A stretch of DNA of 32,032 nt. Source: an uncultured Eubacteriales bacterium. GTDB taxonomy: Bacteria > Bacillota > Clostridia > Oscillospirales > Acutalibacteraceae. The stretch spans positions 1 through 32,032 of the forward strand of contig ONAX01000012.1 of assembly GCA_900315875.1 (NCBI GenBank), read 5' to 3'. A program made the translations under genes and the position numbers. Shown in pieces: positions 22,476 through 29,859 of this stretch (position 1 is the first letter of the stretch; each line of letters opens with the position of its first letter). The notes below the pieces were generated by a model. The model was not told where the DNA came from. It saw only the letters and a program-made list of their open reading frames with translations, and did no database searches.

Positions 22476-23015
22476 TTAATCTTTTATGATGCGAAAATCA
22501 ACAAAACACTTCATAGGAAAACTGACATATCGGTTCATCAGTGCTTTGTATTCTTCCGGTTCAACAGCGTTTCCACTTCCCATAATATTAAAAATCACAG
22601 TTGCCTCTTTCAGCTTATACGGAAGGTCGTGCAGACCGCAGTTAAGATAAAAATCGTGTCTTTTGATTCTCTGAATCTTGTTTTTGGATTCTTCTTTCCA
22701 ATCCTCCAAAGCAAGAAACAGCCGATAATTCTTATACATTTTTATTATTTCTTTCAATGCTTTTGTTCCGTATCCATTTCCCCGGTATGACGGATCTATC
22801 GCATAATAGAACAAATATGCAAGATCTTTATAAGTCACCAGATAAGCCAGACCTATACTTTTTCCTTCTTCGCTTATTATCCAGAAATCAGCCCTGCCTT
22901 GTTCTGCTCTTTTCCTGAGCAATCGGAAGGGTGCTCTTTCATCGGGAGGAAATGCTCCTGTATAAATAGCTTTTATTTCCTTATAATCAGGTTTTTCGAT
23001 TTTGCGAAGTTCCAT
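22476..23015 (-). CDS. GNAT-family N-acetyltransferase
   Basis: A 179-residue acetyl-CoA-dependent acyltransferase. The acetyl-CoA-binding motif A is visible as LFYYAIDPSYRGNGYGTKAL (about residues 68-87), preceded by the beta strands WIISEEGKSIGLAYLV. The acceptor substrate is unknown. It is monocistronic, with its own terminator and about 200 bp of spacer on each side. Confidence 0.88.
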   Translation of the reverse strand: MELRKIEKPDYKEIKAIYTGAFPPDERAPFRLLRKRAEQGRADFWIISEEGKSIGLAYLVTYKDLAYLFYYAIDPSYRGNGYGTKALKEIIKMYKNYRLFLALEDWKEESKNKIQRIKRHDFYLNCGLHDLPYKLKEATVIFNIMGSGNAVEPEEYKALMNRYVSFPMKCFVDFRIIKD

Positions 23016-23103
23016 GACATTGACCTCTTTTAGTTGATTTAAAGCTATTATACTATAAATTTCTACAAATTCGCGCCGCGAGCCGCATATAAAAAGAAAT
23101 TTA

Positions 23104-23160
23104 TTAAATGTTCTCTCAGCCGTCGGCTGAGGCGCAAGCCGAAGCCGCTAACGGCGTGAG
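23104..23160. repeat. GC-rich intergenic hairpin cluster
   Basis: A GC-rich block within AT-rich DNA that contains the near-perfect palindrome CTCAGCCG-N-CGGCTGAG and a second inverted pair GCCGTTAGCGGC. It resembles the REP-like palindromic intergenic units common in gut Clostridia. Confidence 0.5.
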
Positions 23161-23201
23161 GTTATTATACCATTTTATTATAAAAAATGTCACTACCGAA
23201 A

Positions 23202-23462
23202 TCAAAACTCCTTCAAAGTAAATTCCACCGTCCATAACCCTTTATAACTTGTATCCTGCTCTAACCTTGCTTTGAAGCCGTCAATATACATTTCCGTTTC
23301 TTTCAAAGATAAGCTGTCCGTATCAAAATACTGTACAGTCAGCTTGTTCTGTTTTGAATATGCCGTGAGCTTTTTAAGCCACATTGCCGTCACCGTAAAG
23401 GAAACGGATATGTCAACAACACCCTGCCGCACAACATCACGCTGTCTTGTTCCGGCTTCTGT
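23202..23462 (-). pseudogene. C-terminal remnant of a phage-type protein
   Basis: The frame is open from just after a stop at about 23463. The 76-residue part from GTG 23432 (VRQGVVDISVSFTVTAMWLK, ending KGLWTVEFTLKEF) resembles a small structural protein of Clostridial prophages by my recollection. No proper start codon or neighbouring phage genes remain, so it is probably a prophage scar. Confidence 0.45.
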
Positions 23463-23478
23463 TTAACTGATAAAAGTT

Positions 23479-23724
23479 TTATCCATCCAATAGACTATCA
23501 GTAGTCACATTGAACAACTTAGCAAAAGCCTTTAGTTCTATATCTGTTACAAATCTTTGCCCGCTTTCAATTCGCTGTATAGCGTTTTTATCAAGATCAA
23601 TTCCAAGAAGCTGCATCCTGTTTGCAAGTGCCTGCTGCGAATTTGGCTTTGGTAATGATTTTCTTAATTTTGCAATGTTACTGCCTGAAATATTATTTCT
23701 ACTATTTGCTTTATTCTTAAACAT
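23479..23724 (-). CDS. XRE-family transcriptional regulator
   Basis: An 81-residue helix-turn-helix protein (ISGSNIAKLRKSLPKPNSQQ, then ALANRMQLLGIDLDKNAIQRIE with the recognition helix near its end, and TDIELKAFAKLFNVTTDSLL). The start at 23724 has AAGGTGG at 8 nt; ten upstream in-frame residues are unsupported. It is transcribed divergently from an unknown gene across a region containing a perfect 12-bp inverted repeat, and probably represses both directions. Confidence 0.85.
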   Translation of the reverse strand: MFKNKANSRNNISGSNIAKLRKSLPKPNSQQALANRMQLLGIDLDKNAIQRIESGQRFVTDIELKAFAKLFNVTTDSLLDG

Positions 23725-23756
23725 AACAATTACCACCTTTTTTAAAATGCACATTT

Positions 23757-23825
23757 TGACATTTAGTGCTTGACATTTTTAATATAATATGGTAATATAT
23801 ACAAGATGACATTCACTAAATGTCA
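23757..23825. promoter_or_regulatory. Divergent operator/promoter region between XRE gene and unknown gene
   Basis: A perfect 12-bp inverted repeat, TGACATTTAGTG (23757-23768) and CACTAAATGTCA (23814-23825), brackets a + strand promoter TTGACA (23770-23775)-17-TAATAT (23793-23798). Two more TGACATT half-sites fall within (23771 and 23807). The layout is what a dimeric XRE repressor looping or blocking the promoter would use. Confidence 0.7.
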
Positions 23826-23861
23826 TTTTGTATTGCATTTTAATTTGTGAGGAGTTCAAGT

Positions 23862-24242
23862 ATGGCAAAATTAGATTTTTCAAAAATTGAAGAGTTGCTT
23901 AATACTTCAAATACTTTTTCTCTGACCAGTGAGCAGTATAGTGTTGTTATACCTGATCGCAATCTGGTATATACGAAATCATTCAAAGGCACTTTCGAGT
24001 GGCTTTACCTCCCGCAAAAAGATTTTTGGATAATCAAGCAGATAAGCGAGACAGAGACAAAACTTACAGAGATAGATCCCAACAATCTCCCTGAAAAGTG
24101 TCTATTCCAAATGGTGGTGGCGGAGCAACACGAAAACAAGGTTTTTGTCTTCATTCCTTCGAAGAACGGAGATACGGTAAAAGAGTGGAGGTATTTTACG
24201 GATTTTTTCACAGGCATTATCCGCAACAGTGACATATCATAA
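23862..24242 (+). CDS. Hypothetical protein divergent from XRE regulator
   Basis: A 126-residue soluble protein I do not recognise. It begins MAKLDFSKIEELLNTSNTF, has a mixed alpha/beta pattern with aromatic-rich strands (FEWLYLPQKDFWIIKQIS, FQMVVAEQ), and ends RYFTDFFTGIIRNSDIS. The start at 23862 has GAGGAG at 8 nt; an upstream extension is unlikely. It has a strong promoter flanked by the XRE operators, so its expression is probably tightly controlled. The pairing recalls small regulator-effector pairs, but no toxin or antitoxin family is evident. Confidence 0.65.
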   Translation: MAKLDFSKIEELLNTSNTFSLTSEQYSVVIPDRNLVYTKSFKGTFEWLYLPQKDFWIIKQISETETKLTEIDPNNLPEKCLFQMVVAEQHENKVFVFIPSKNGDTVKEWRYFTDFFTGIIRNSDIS

Positions 24243-24261
24243 GTGGATATGATATTATTTG

Positions 24262-24525
24262 CCGAATCGAGTAGGAGGCTGCCCATTAGTTGAGCAGCCG
24301 ACCTCTCACACCACCGTGAGTACCGTTCGGTACACGGCGGTTCAATAGTTCGAGTGCAGTACCTTGTATCTTTCGAGTATGTCATCATACCCGACTGATG
24401 CAAGGTATTTGTTCGTTAATGACATAGCAAGTATGTGACTGTTGGAAATTCGCCAATATTCCTTCCTGCTGTTTGCCCATCTCCAGGCATTTTCATTGTC
24501 GATACCAAGTCTTACAAGATGCTAC
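24262..24525 (-). mobile_element. 3' remnant of a group II intron (RT/maturase tail plus domains V and VI)
   Basis: Read on the minus strand: 59 codons (24521-24342) encode the C-terminus of an intron reverse transcriptase/maturase (AWRWANSRKEYWRISNSHIL, TNKYLASVGYDDILERYK, stop). A 34-nt domain V-like helix follows (about 24309-24342; stem arms ACCGCCGTG/CACGGTGGT with a 2-nt bulge), then a domain VI-like stem (24277-24299, 9-bp arms around ACTAA). Everything 5' of position 24525, including most of the RT, is gone. The intron lies just after the stop of the 23862-24242 gene. Confidence 0.82.
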
Positions 24526-24574
24526 TGCTATAACCTATTATTCGGCAGACTGACTCTGTATTATTGGTATATGC

Positions 24575-24725
24575 CGTCCACAGAGAGCAATCCGCACGGC
24601 TTTTGAGAGACACACTTGCCAGAGCGAGAATCACATCTCCGCCGGATTCCAACAGTACTCTTGCCGGAGTCAGAACGACCCACTTTCAATTCTAAGACAA
24701 ATAAATACATGGGAGTAATGTCGTG
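24575..24725 (+). repeat. 21-bp tandem-repeat element, degenerate copy 1
   Basis: Three degenerate units beginning GAGAGc/GAGAga/GAGAat at 24583, 24605 and 24626 are followed by a tail with GCCGGATTCC...CTCTTGCCGGAGTCAGAACG that matches the tails of the two fuller copies at about 26,508 and 28,689. It lies about 170 bp upstream of the first DUF4143 ATPase gene, on the same strand as the other copies. Confidence 0.65.
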
Positions 24726-24775
24726 TATGAGTCATTGATGTTCCGTACATTATATAATGTAGACTTTTATCCTGT

Positions 24776-24859
24776 GTTGACAAAGCAATAAACATATTTG
24801 GCTAAAATACGATATAATCGCATTTTAGCCTTGATACTTTCTGCTGTTTGTGCTATACT
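24776..24859 (+). promoter_or_regulatory. Palindrome and promoter of the first DUF4143 ATPase gene
   Basis: GTTGACA is followed by a 31-nt palindrome with 14-nt arms (GGCTAAAATACGAT / ATCGCATTTTAGCC, one mismatch; 24800-24830). A promoter TTGATA-17-TATACT (24831-24859) follows directly, 36 nt before the start codon. A near copy of the GTTGACA-plus-palindrome block recurs at about 28,181-28,235. Confidence 0.7.
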
Positions 24860-24895
24860 AAGTTCAGAGCACATTTTAGTCAAGGAGTGAACACT

Positions 24896-26119
24896 ATGAC
24901 ATATATAAAAAGAGACCTTGAAAATAAGATCGTTTCTCTGTCAGATGAGTATTCCTGTATACTCATTACAGGACCCCGTCAGGTAGGAAAAACTACCTGC
25001 CTGCGGCAGCTAATGGATGATAATCGAGAATATGTAACACTTGACGATATGGAGGAAAGAAGTCTTGCAAAGCGTGATCCCGCTTTGTTCTTTCAGCTTC
25101 ATACAACGCCGATAATGATTGATGAGGTGCAGTATGCACCGGAGCTGTTTTCTTACATTAAAATAGCGATCGACAACGGAGCAGACCCCGGAACATTCTG
25201 GCTGACCGGCTCACAATCCTTCAAGCTGATGTCACTTGCTCAGGAATCTCTTGCCGGAAGAGTGGCAATTCTGCATATGTCCGGTCTTTCTCAGCATGAA
25301 ATCTTCGGTTCAGGCGAAAACCAACCTTTCACATTGGAGCTAAGTGTTCTTAAGGAAAGAGAAAAAAACTATAGTCCTGCTGACATAAACGGCATTTATG
25401 AGCGCATCTGGAAAGGCTCAATGCCAGGAATCATCAGCGGAAAATACTCTGACAGGGATGTATTTTATTCGAGCTATCTGCAAACATATATAGATCGTGA
25501 TGTTAAAGATCAGATTCAGCTTACAGATTCATTGCTGTTCAGTGATTTTGTACGAGCAGCTGCCTGCCGTGCAGGGCAGATGCTGAATGTGCATGATATA
25601 GCGCAGGATGTAGGCGTGTCGGATGATACAGCAAAACGATGGCTTAAAGTGCTTGAAAAATCCGATGTTATTTTCTTTCTTCGACCTTATTCAAACAATC
25701 TGCTCAAGCGCACAGTTAAGACTCCGAAGATGTACTTCTTTGACACAGGGCTTGTCGCATACCTTACCCGGTATTCCTCGGCAGAGATCCTTGCAAACGG
25801 AGCGATCAACGGAGCTATACTTGAAAACTATGTTGTATCTGAGCTGCTAAAGTCCTATCATAACGATGCAAAGGAATGTTTGTTATGGTATTACCGTGAC
25901 AAATCCAGCAATGAAATAGATATGGTTATCGAAAGCGACGGGATGCTGCACCCGCTGGAGATCAAGCGGTCTGTCAATCCCGGAAGCGAGTTGCTGAACG
26001 CTTTTAATTTACTTGATAAAGCGTCAGTGCCGAGGGGAACAGGAGCTATACTTTGTATGCGTCCAAAGCTGTCTGCTGTCGATGCTGATAACTTTATAGT
26101 TCCGATATGGATGATTTGA
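24896..26119 (+). CDS. AAA_14/DUF4143 ATP-binding protein 1
   Basis: A 407-residue P-loop ATPase. Walker A GPRQVGKTT (about residues 26-34), Walker B PIMIDEVQ, and sensor segment WLTGSQSF are intact. The C-terminal DUF4143 region has EIDMVIESDG...LHPLEIKRS, a PD-(D/E)xK-like nuclease pattern. The start at 24896 has AAGGAG at 8 nt; the upstream 16 in-frame residues lack support. DUF4143 ATPases are abundant in gut bacteria and archaea, move laterally, and have no firmly known role. It is monocistronic with its own palindrome-bearing promoter. Confidence 0.88.
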   Translation: MTYIKRDLENKIVSLSDEYSCILITGPRQVGKTTCLRQLMDDNREYVTLDDMEERSLAKRDPALFFQLHTTPIMIDEVQYAPELFSYIKIAIDNGADPGTFWLTGSQSFKLMSLAQESLAGRVAILHMSGLSQHEIFGSGENQPFTLELSVLKEREKNYSPADINGIYERIWKGSMPGIISGKYSDRDVFYSSYLQTYIDRDVKDQIQLTDSLLFSDFVRAAACRAGQMLNVHDIAQDVGVSDDTAKRWLKVLEKSDVIFFLRPYSNNLLKRTVKTPKMYFFDTGLVAYLTRYSSAEILANGAINGAILENYVVSELLKSYHNDAKECLLWYYRDKSSNEIDMVIESDGMLHPLEIKRSVNPGSELLNAFNLLDKASVPRGTGAILCMRPKLSAVDADNFIVPIWMI

Positions 26120-26507
26120 ATTGTGTGCGGCTGATTTATACCCTGTCTTAGAAATTACACGCTCTCGCTGAACACAACAGTAGTCCACAATTATTCTTGT
26201 TCTCGATTTATCTTCAACAAAACAAAAAAAGACCCGACAATGCTATCAAGATTTCATACCTGATAACAGTGTCGGGTTCAGTTTTCTTTACTACGGTGAC
26301 AGTGGTGACAGTGAAGTCGCAGGAAATCATTTGTCCTGTTACCGGTTCAAGCCCACTATTGATGCGGCTTTCAACCACCGGTATCAGTAGTAACAGTAAA
26401 AAATATAAAAAACTATATAATCAAACTGCTTGGATGATCAAGTATAAAAAGTTTGGTTTTCTGCTGTCACTACTGGTACTTCTGTTACTTGATTATTCCG
26501 TCCTCTT
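26120..26507. other. Intergenic stretch between ATPase 1 and tandem-repeat copy 2
   Basis: It holds hairpin repeat copy B (26222-26285) and short GTGACAGTGGTGACAGTG / CTGTCACTACTGG-type repeats (about 26288-26490). The frames are open in places but encode low-complexity TTVTVVTV-like residues, and I see no real gene. Confidence 0.5.
26222..26285. repeat. CCCGACA hairpin repeat, copy B
   Basis: ACCCGACA (26232-26239) and TGTCGGGT (26270-26277) enclose inner arms CTATCA/TGATAA, preceded by seven A and followed by TCAGTT. The match with copies A and C includes the loop flanks. Read on the minus strand it would be a good terminator, yet no minus-strand gene ends here, so it is better explained as a dispersed repeat. 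Confidence 0.75.
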
Positions 26508-26711
26508 GAAAGCACCTATCCGCACGAGGAAAGCAGTAAAACGCTTGTGGAAAGCGGCACCCACACCGGCACGATGTTTGAGAGCCAGCTGCACGGTGTT
26601 GAGAGCCACCTTGCCGGAGTAGAGAGCCGCCGGCAAGGAGCTGAGAGCCATCTTGCCGGGGTTTTATACATGCGCTGCCGGACTTCAGTCGCACTCTTGC
26701 CGGATTCAGAA
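26508..26711 (+). repeat. 21-bp tandem-repeat element, copy 2
   Basis: Three GAAAGC-led units (26508, 26529, 26550) precede four GAGAGCC-led units spaced exactly 21 bp (26580, 26601, 26622, 26643), then a tail (TTGCCGGGGTTTTA...GCCGGACTTCAGTCGCACTC...CAGAAC). The same 3+4+tail layout recurs in copy 3. The period of 21 keeps frames open on both strands, which creates spurious ORFs. It lies about 180 bp before the second DUF4143 ATPase. Confidence 0.85.
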
Positions 26712-26892
26712 CGCCCCACTTCCAGTTCTAAGCTAAATACCTGAGAGTGAGGTCGGGTCTTCCTTTATCTTTAAATCATCTCTGATAATTTGTTATGTTG
26801 CTATTCCATGTTCAATTTCGCAGCAATTTCTTAACGCAAAACTATTGATATTTTAAACTTTTGCGTTTATAATGAATACAGGGGTGATTACT

Positions 26893-28116
26893 TTGTATAT
26901 TGATAGACCAAATTATCTTGAAAAGCTTATTCGATACAAGGACAAAGATATTGTTAAGATTATTACAGGTATCCGCAGGTGTGGAAAATCGGTTCTTCTT
27001 AACGAGCTTTATTATAACTATCTGCTGAAAAATGGGGTTGACGCAGACCATATCATTAAGCTGTCATTTGATATGCAGAAGTGGCAAGACCTGCGTGACC
27101 CGGAAAAACTATACCATTATATAGATGATCAAATCAAGGATGAAAGCAGATATTATATCTTTCTTGATGAGATACAAATGGTTGATGGCTTCGAGGAGGT
27201 CGTAAATGGAATAAAAGCCGAGTTTGACAGTGATGTATATATTACCGGTTCTAATTCCAGATTGCTTTCAGGTGATATCAATACAATTTTCCGAGGACGC
27301 GGCATAGAGATAAAGGTGTTTCCGCTTTCGTTCAGCGAATTCTATTGTGTGAAAGGTAATACAGACAAGTCGGCTGCTTTTAATGAATACATTATGTATG
27401 GCGGATTGCCTTATGCTGTCTTAGAAACTGAGGCGGCAGACAAAGCGGCTTATCTTAAAATGATATGCGATACAGTTGTTTCAAGAGATATAATCGACCG
27501 CTACAATATTAAGGATGAGGCTTTGTTTTCGGCAGTTATTGATCTTCTTTGTTCTTCAATCGGATCTTATGTTTCGGCATCTAAGATAGCCAATACTTTG
27601 AAAAGCAACGGTTATAGATCAGTTGATAACGAAACAGTTTCAAGATATCTTTCTTATATGTGTGATGCTTTTTTGTTCTACAAGGTTGATCGATATGACA
27701 TCAAAGGCAAGGAATATCTTAAAACGCAGAACAAGTATTACATCTGTGATATGGGAATACGCAATTCAAAGATCAATTTTCGTCAGATCGAAATGACACA
27801 TATCATTGAAAATATTGTATATCTGGAGCTTATCAGAAGAGGTTATGTTGTAGATATCGGGAAAAACAGGGAAAAGGAGATAGATTTTCTTGTCAAAGAC
27901 CTGAGCGGCGAGCAGTATTACATTCAGGTATCATATTCAATAGAAGATCCTCAGACAAAGGATCGTGAAATATCCGCCTTCTACAATCTTGATGACGGAT
28001 ATAAGAAAATCATTATTACGATGGATAATAATCCATTCACCATGTTAGAGAGAGGGTACAGGAAACTTCATCTGTTTGATTTTCTGTTGAACAACGATTC
28101 TTTGAAAGAGGTCTGA
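26893..28116 (+). CDS. AAA_14/DUF4143 ATP-binding protein 2
   Basis: A 407-residue P-loop ATPase of the same superfamily as its neighbour but only distantly similar: Walker A GIRRCGKSV (about residues 26-34), Walker B YYIFLDEIQ, sensor ITGSNSRLL, and C-terminal DUF4143 with KEIDFLVKDLSGEQYYIQVSYS, where the nuclease-like K is replaced by Q. I prefer the TTG start at 26893, which has GGGG at 8 nt and gives the common YIDRPNYLEKLI start; the ATG 21 nt upstream lacks an SD. Role unknown; fusion with a nuclease-like domain suggests DNA or defence-related work. Confidence 0.87.
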   Translation: MYIDRPNYLEKLIRYKDKDIVKIITGIRRCGKSVLLNELYYNYLLKNGVDADHIIKLSFDMQKWQDLRDPEKLYHYIDDQIKDESRYYIFLDEIQMVDGFEEVVNGIKAEFDSDVYITGSNSRLLSGDINTIFRGRGIEIKVFPLSFSEFYCVKGNTDKSAAFNEYIMYGGLPYAVLETEAADKAAYLKMICDTVVSRDIIDRYNIKDEALFSAVIDLLCSSIGSYVSASKIANTLKSNGYRSVDNETVSRYLSYMCDAFLFYKVDRYDIKGKEYLKTQNKYYICDMGIRNSKINFRQIEMTHIIENIVYLELIRRGYVVDIGKNREKEIDFLVKDLSGEQYYIQVSYSIEDPQTKDREISAFYNLDDGYKKIIITMDNNPFTMLERGYRKLHLFDFLLNNDSLKEV

Positions 28117-28178
28117 TTATTACGAAAATGTATGTAATTTCACAGATTTCCGTAGCGGTCAACATATAATATTGCTTA

Positions 28179-28250
28179 ATGTTGACAGAGCAATACACGA
28201 TTTAGACTAAAATACGATACTATCGTATTTTAGCCAAGGATTGAACACAT
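28179..28250 (+). promoter_or_regulatory. Second copy of the GTTGACA/palindrome regulatory block
   Basis: GTTGACAGAGCAATACACG matches the block before ATPase 1. Perfect 13-bp arms (CTAAAATACGATA / TATCGTATTTTAG, 28207-28233) follow, then AAGGATTGAACAC, which matches the SD and spacer of ATPase 1. About 50 bp present in the first copy (the downstream promoter) are missing here, and what follows is a decayed gene. Confidence 0.65.
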
Positions 28251-28251
28251 T

Positions 28252-28398
28252 GACATCCTCAAGTGTGTGTTCGGCAATGAGAAGCCTGATGATTCATCTG
28301 ATCGTGCAAAGTTGGTACATGATTTCAGATGCAATCGGGTAAGCGAAGAGTTACAAGCTCATGCACGGCGAGGAATGATTATATGTAGCGGATTATAA
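28252..28398 (+). pseudogene. Decayed Rpn/PD-(D/E)xK transposase-like fragment
   Basis: A 48-codon frame whose start (DILKCVFGNEKPDDSSD) resembles the N-terminus of the intact Rpn gene at 28999 (DIIFKRVFGNEKNEK) and whose next part (KLVHDFRCNRVSEE) resembles a C-terminal Rpn segment. The middle is therefore deleted. It has no good start codon. Confidence 0.55.
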
Positions 28399-28403
28399 AG
28401 TGA

Positions 28404-28661
28404 CCTAAGAGAATCTATGTAAAAGTATCCGCTGACTTTGACCGCTCGGGCGGTCTTCATCCACGCTCTATAATCTGGTCAGACGGTCGTGTGTTTGATA
28501 TTGATGATATAACAGACTTCTATCCGGGGTACACAGCCGACCACTGTGGTGATCGATATACTGTGATAATAAAAGGTGAAACAAGGTATCTGTTTTTTGA
28601 AAGAAGCGACGAAATGGTTGCATCGAAAGTAGGTCGGTGGTTTGTGGAAAGAGTGGCGTGA
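28404..28661 (+). pseudogene. Small conserved protein lacking a start codon
   Basis: An 85-codon open frame, RIYVKVSADFDRSGGLHPRS...GDRYTVIIKGETRYLFFERS...VGRWFVERVA, resembles a small Firmicute protein often found beside error-prone DNA polymerase genes (family recalled, not searched). The body is intact, but a stop lies two codons before the expected N-terminus and no ATG/GTG/TTG with an SD precedes it, so it is probably dead. Confidence 0.55.
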
Positions 28662-28688
28662 ATGTAGCGTTGATTATTTCGCACTAAG

Positions 28689-28906
28689 GAAAGCACCTAT
28701 ACGCTCCACGGAAAGCAGTGATACGCGCAAGGAAAGCGGTACTCATACTGCGGTTCTCACACCGGCACGGAGCTTGAGAGCCAGCTGCACGGTGTTGAGA
28801 GCCAGTTGCACGGAGTTGAGAGCCAGTTGCACGGAGTAGAGAGCCACCTTGCCGGGGTTTTAGACACACGCTGCCGGACTTCAGTCGCACTCTTGCCGGA
28901 CTCAGA
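28689..28906 (+). repeat. 21-bp tandem-repeat element, copy 3
   Basis: Three GAAAGC-led units (28689, 28711, 28732), four GAGAGCC-led units spaced exactly 21 bp (28776, 28797, 28818, 28839) and a tail almost identical to copy 2 ending CAGAAC at 28906. The four units here are more alike than those in copy 2, suggesting recent homogenisation. It lies 92 bp upstream of the Rpn gene, on the same strand. Confidence 0.85.
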
Positions 28907-28998
28907 ACCGAACTTCATTCTCTACTTTACCACAGAAATAGCTTGATTTTTTACCCCCACATGGTATAATTAAGATAAAGGAACGGAGACGATTCCCC

Positions 28999-29859
28999 AT
29001 GAACAAGGACGAAAAGATCGTAAAGCTTAAGCTGGATATAATCTTCAAGCGTGTGTTCGGCAACGAGAAGAACGAGAAGATTATAGCCGCATTTATCTCC
29101 GATCTGCTTGATATTCCTCGTGAAAGCATCAAATCTGTTGTTATCAATAATGTAGAGCTTGCTCCGCAGTATCTGAATCAGAAATTCAGCAGATTGAATC
29201 TGAAAATGAATGTTGACGGCAAGATCGTGAATATAGAAATTCAGGTCAACAGAGAGACCTATTTCAAAGAGCGAACACTATTCTACTGGTCAAAGCTCTA
29301 CAGTGATGAGCTTGGTGCAGGAGATGATTACGGCAAATTAAAGCAGACCATCTGTATCAACATCATAAATTTCAATCTGTTTGATTGTGAGGAGTATCAT
29401 TCACACTTCAAGATACTTGAAAATGACAGAGGAGAGCAGCTGACAGACAAATTTGCAATACATTTCTTTGAGCTGAAAAAAGTCAACAAATCCAAGAAAA
29501 GCAGCCGTCAAGAGGACTGGCTTAAGCTAATCGATGCAGAAACGGAGGGTGATCTTATGGCAATACAGCAGACAACTACAATTCCCGAAGTTCAGGACAC
29601 TATCGTTATGATCCGTCAGCTTAGTGCAGATGAGAAGGTACAACAAGAGGCATACTACCGTGAAAAGCAAATCCGTGATGAAATATCAGCTTTGAATGGG
29701 GCAAGAATTGAAGGAGAAGCTATTGGTATTGAAAAAGGCAGACTCTCTGTACTCACAGACTTAGTGCGGAAAGGTATAATAACGATCACACAGGCTGCTG
29801 AACAGGAAAAAATGCCAGTTGAAGAATTCTCAAAATTGACCGGTCTTCCGGTGCAATAA
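28999..29859 (+). CDS. Rpn-family recombination-promoting nuclease / PD-(D/E)xK transposase-like protein
   Basis: A 286-residue protein: N-terminal KLDIIFKRVFGNEKN, the nuclease core NVDGKIVNIEIQVN with the family's E80-x-Q82, then a C-terminal helical part with GEAIGIEKGRLSVLTDLVRKG, typical of Rpn proteins. Rpn nucleases cleave DNA and raise recombination. The Asp expected early in the core (usually RLD in this family) is Asn67 here (RLN), which may weaken or abolish cleavage. The SD GGAG lies 10 nt before the ATG. It is followed at once by hairpin repeat C. Confidence 0.87.
   Translation: MNKDEKIVKLKLDIIFKRVFGNEKNEKIIAAFISDLLDIPRESIKSVVINNVELAPQYLNQKFSRLNLKMNVDGKIVNIEIQVNRETYFKERTLFYWSKLYSDELGAGDDYGKLKQTICINIINFNLFDCEEYHSHFKILENDRGEQLTDKFAIHFFELKKVNKSKKSSRQEDWLKLIDAETEGDLMAIQQTTTIPEVQDTIVMIRQLSADEKVQQEAYYREKQIRDEISALNGARIEGEAIGIEKGRLSVLTDLVRKGIITITQAAEQEKMPVEEFSKLTGLPVQ

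Larger units (their letters stand above)
28117..28998. other. Degenerate stretch between ATPase 2 and the Rpn gene
   Basis: About 880 bp containing, in order, a second copy of the GTTGACA-palindrome block, a decayed Rpn-like fragment, a start-less small conserved protein and tandem-repeat copy 3. No intact gene is visible. The succession looks like the scar of several insertions. Confidence 0.6.

Noticed and set aside
23104-23160. GC-rich hairpins considered as a terminator or tRNA-like gene
   Set aside because: No U-run follows on either strand and no cloverleaf can be drawn. It is better kept as an intergenic palindromic repeat.
26288-26490. GTGACAGTGGTGACAGTG-type short repeats that looked CRISPR-like
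   Set aside because: The units are adjacent or irregular, without spacers of constant length, and no cas gene is near. They are short direct and inverted repeats only.
26485-26744. Overlapping ORFs of 65-69 codons on both strands with repeats such as LHGVESHLAGVES or ARWLSTPC
   Set aside because: A 21-bp repeat is a multiple of three and keeps several frames open at once. No SD is present and copies 1 and 3 do not keep one frame, so I treat it as a DNA repeat.
28642-28890. ORFs of 65-68 codons on both strands with LRASCTE / GSQLRAT repeats
   Set aside because: Same tandem-repeat artefact as copy 2; no start signal and no conserved frame.
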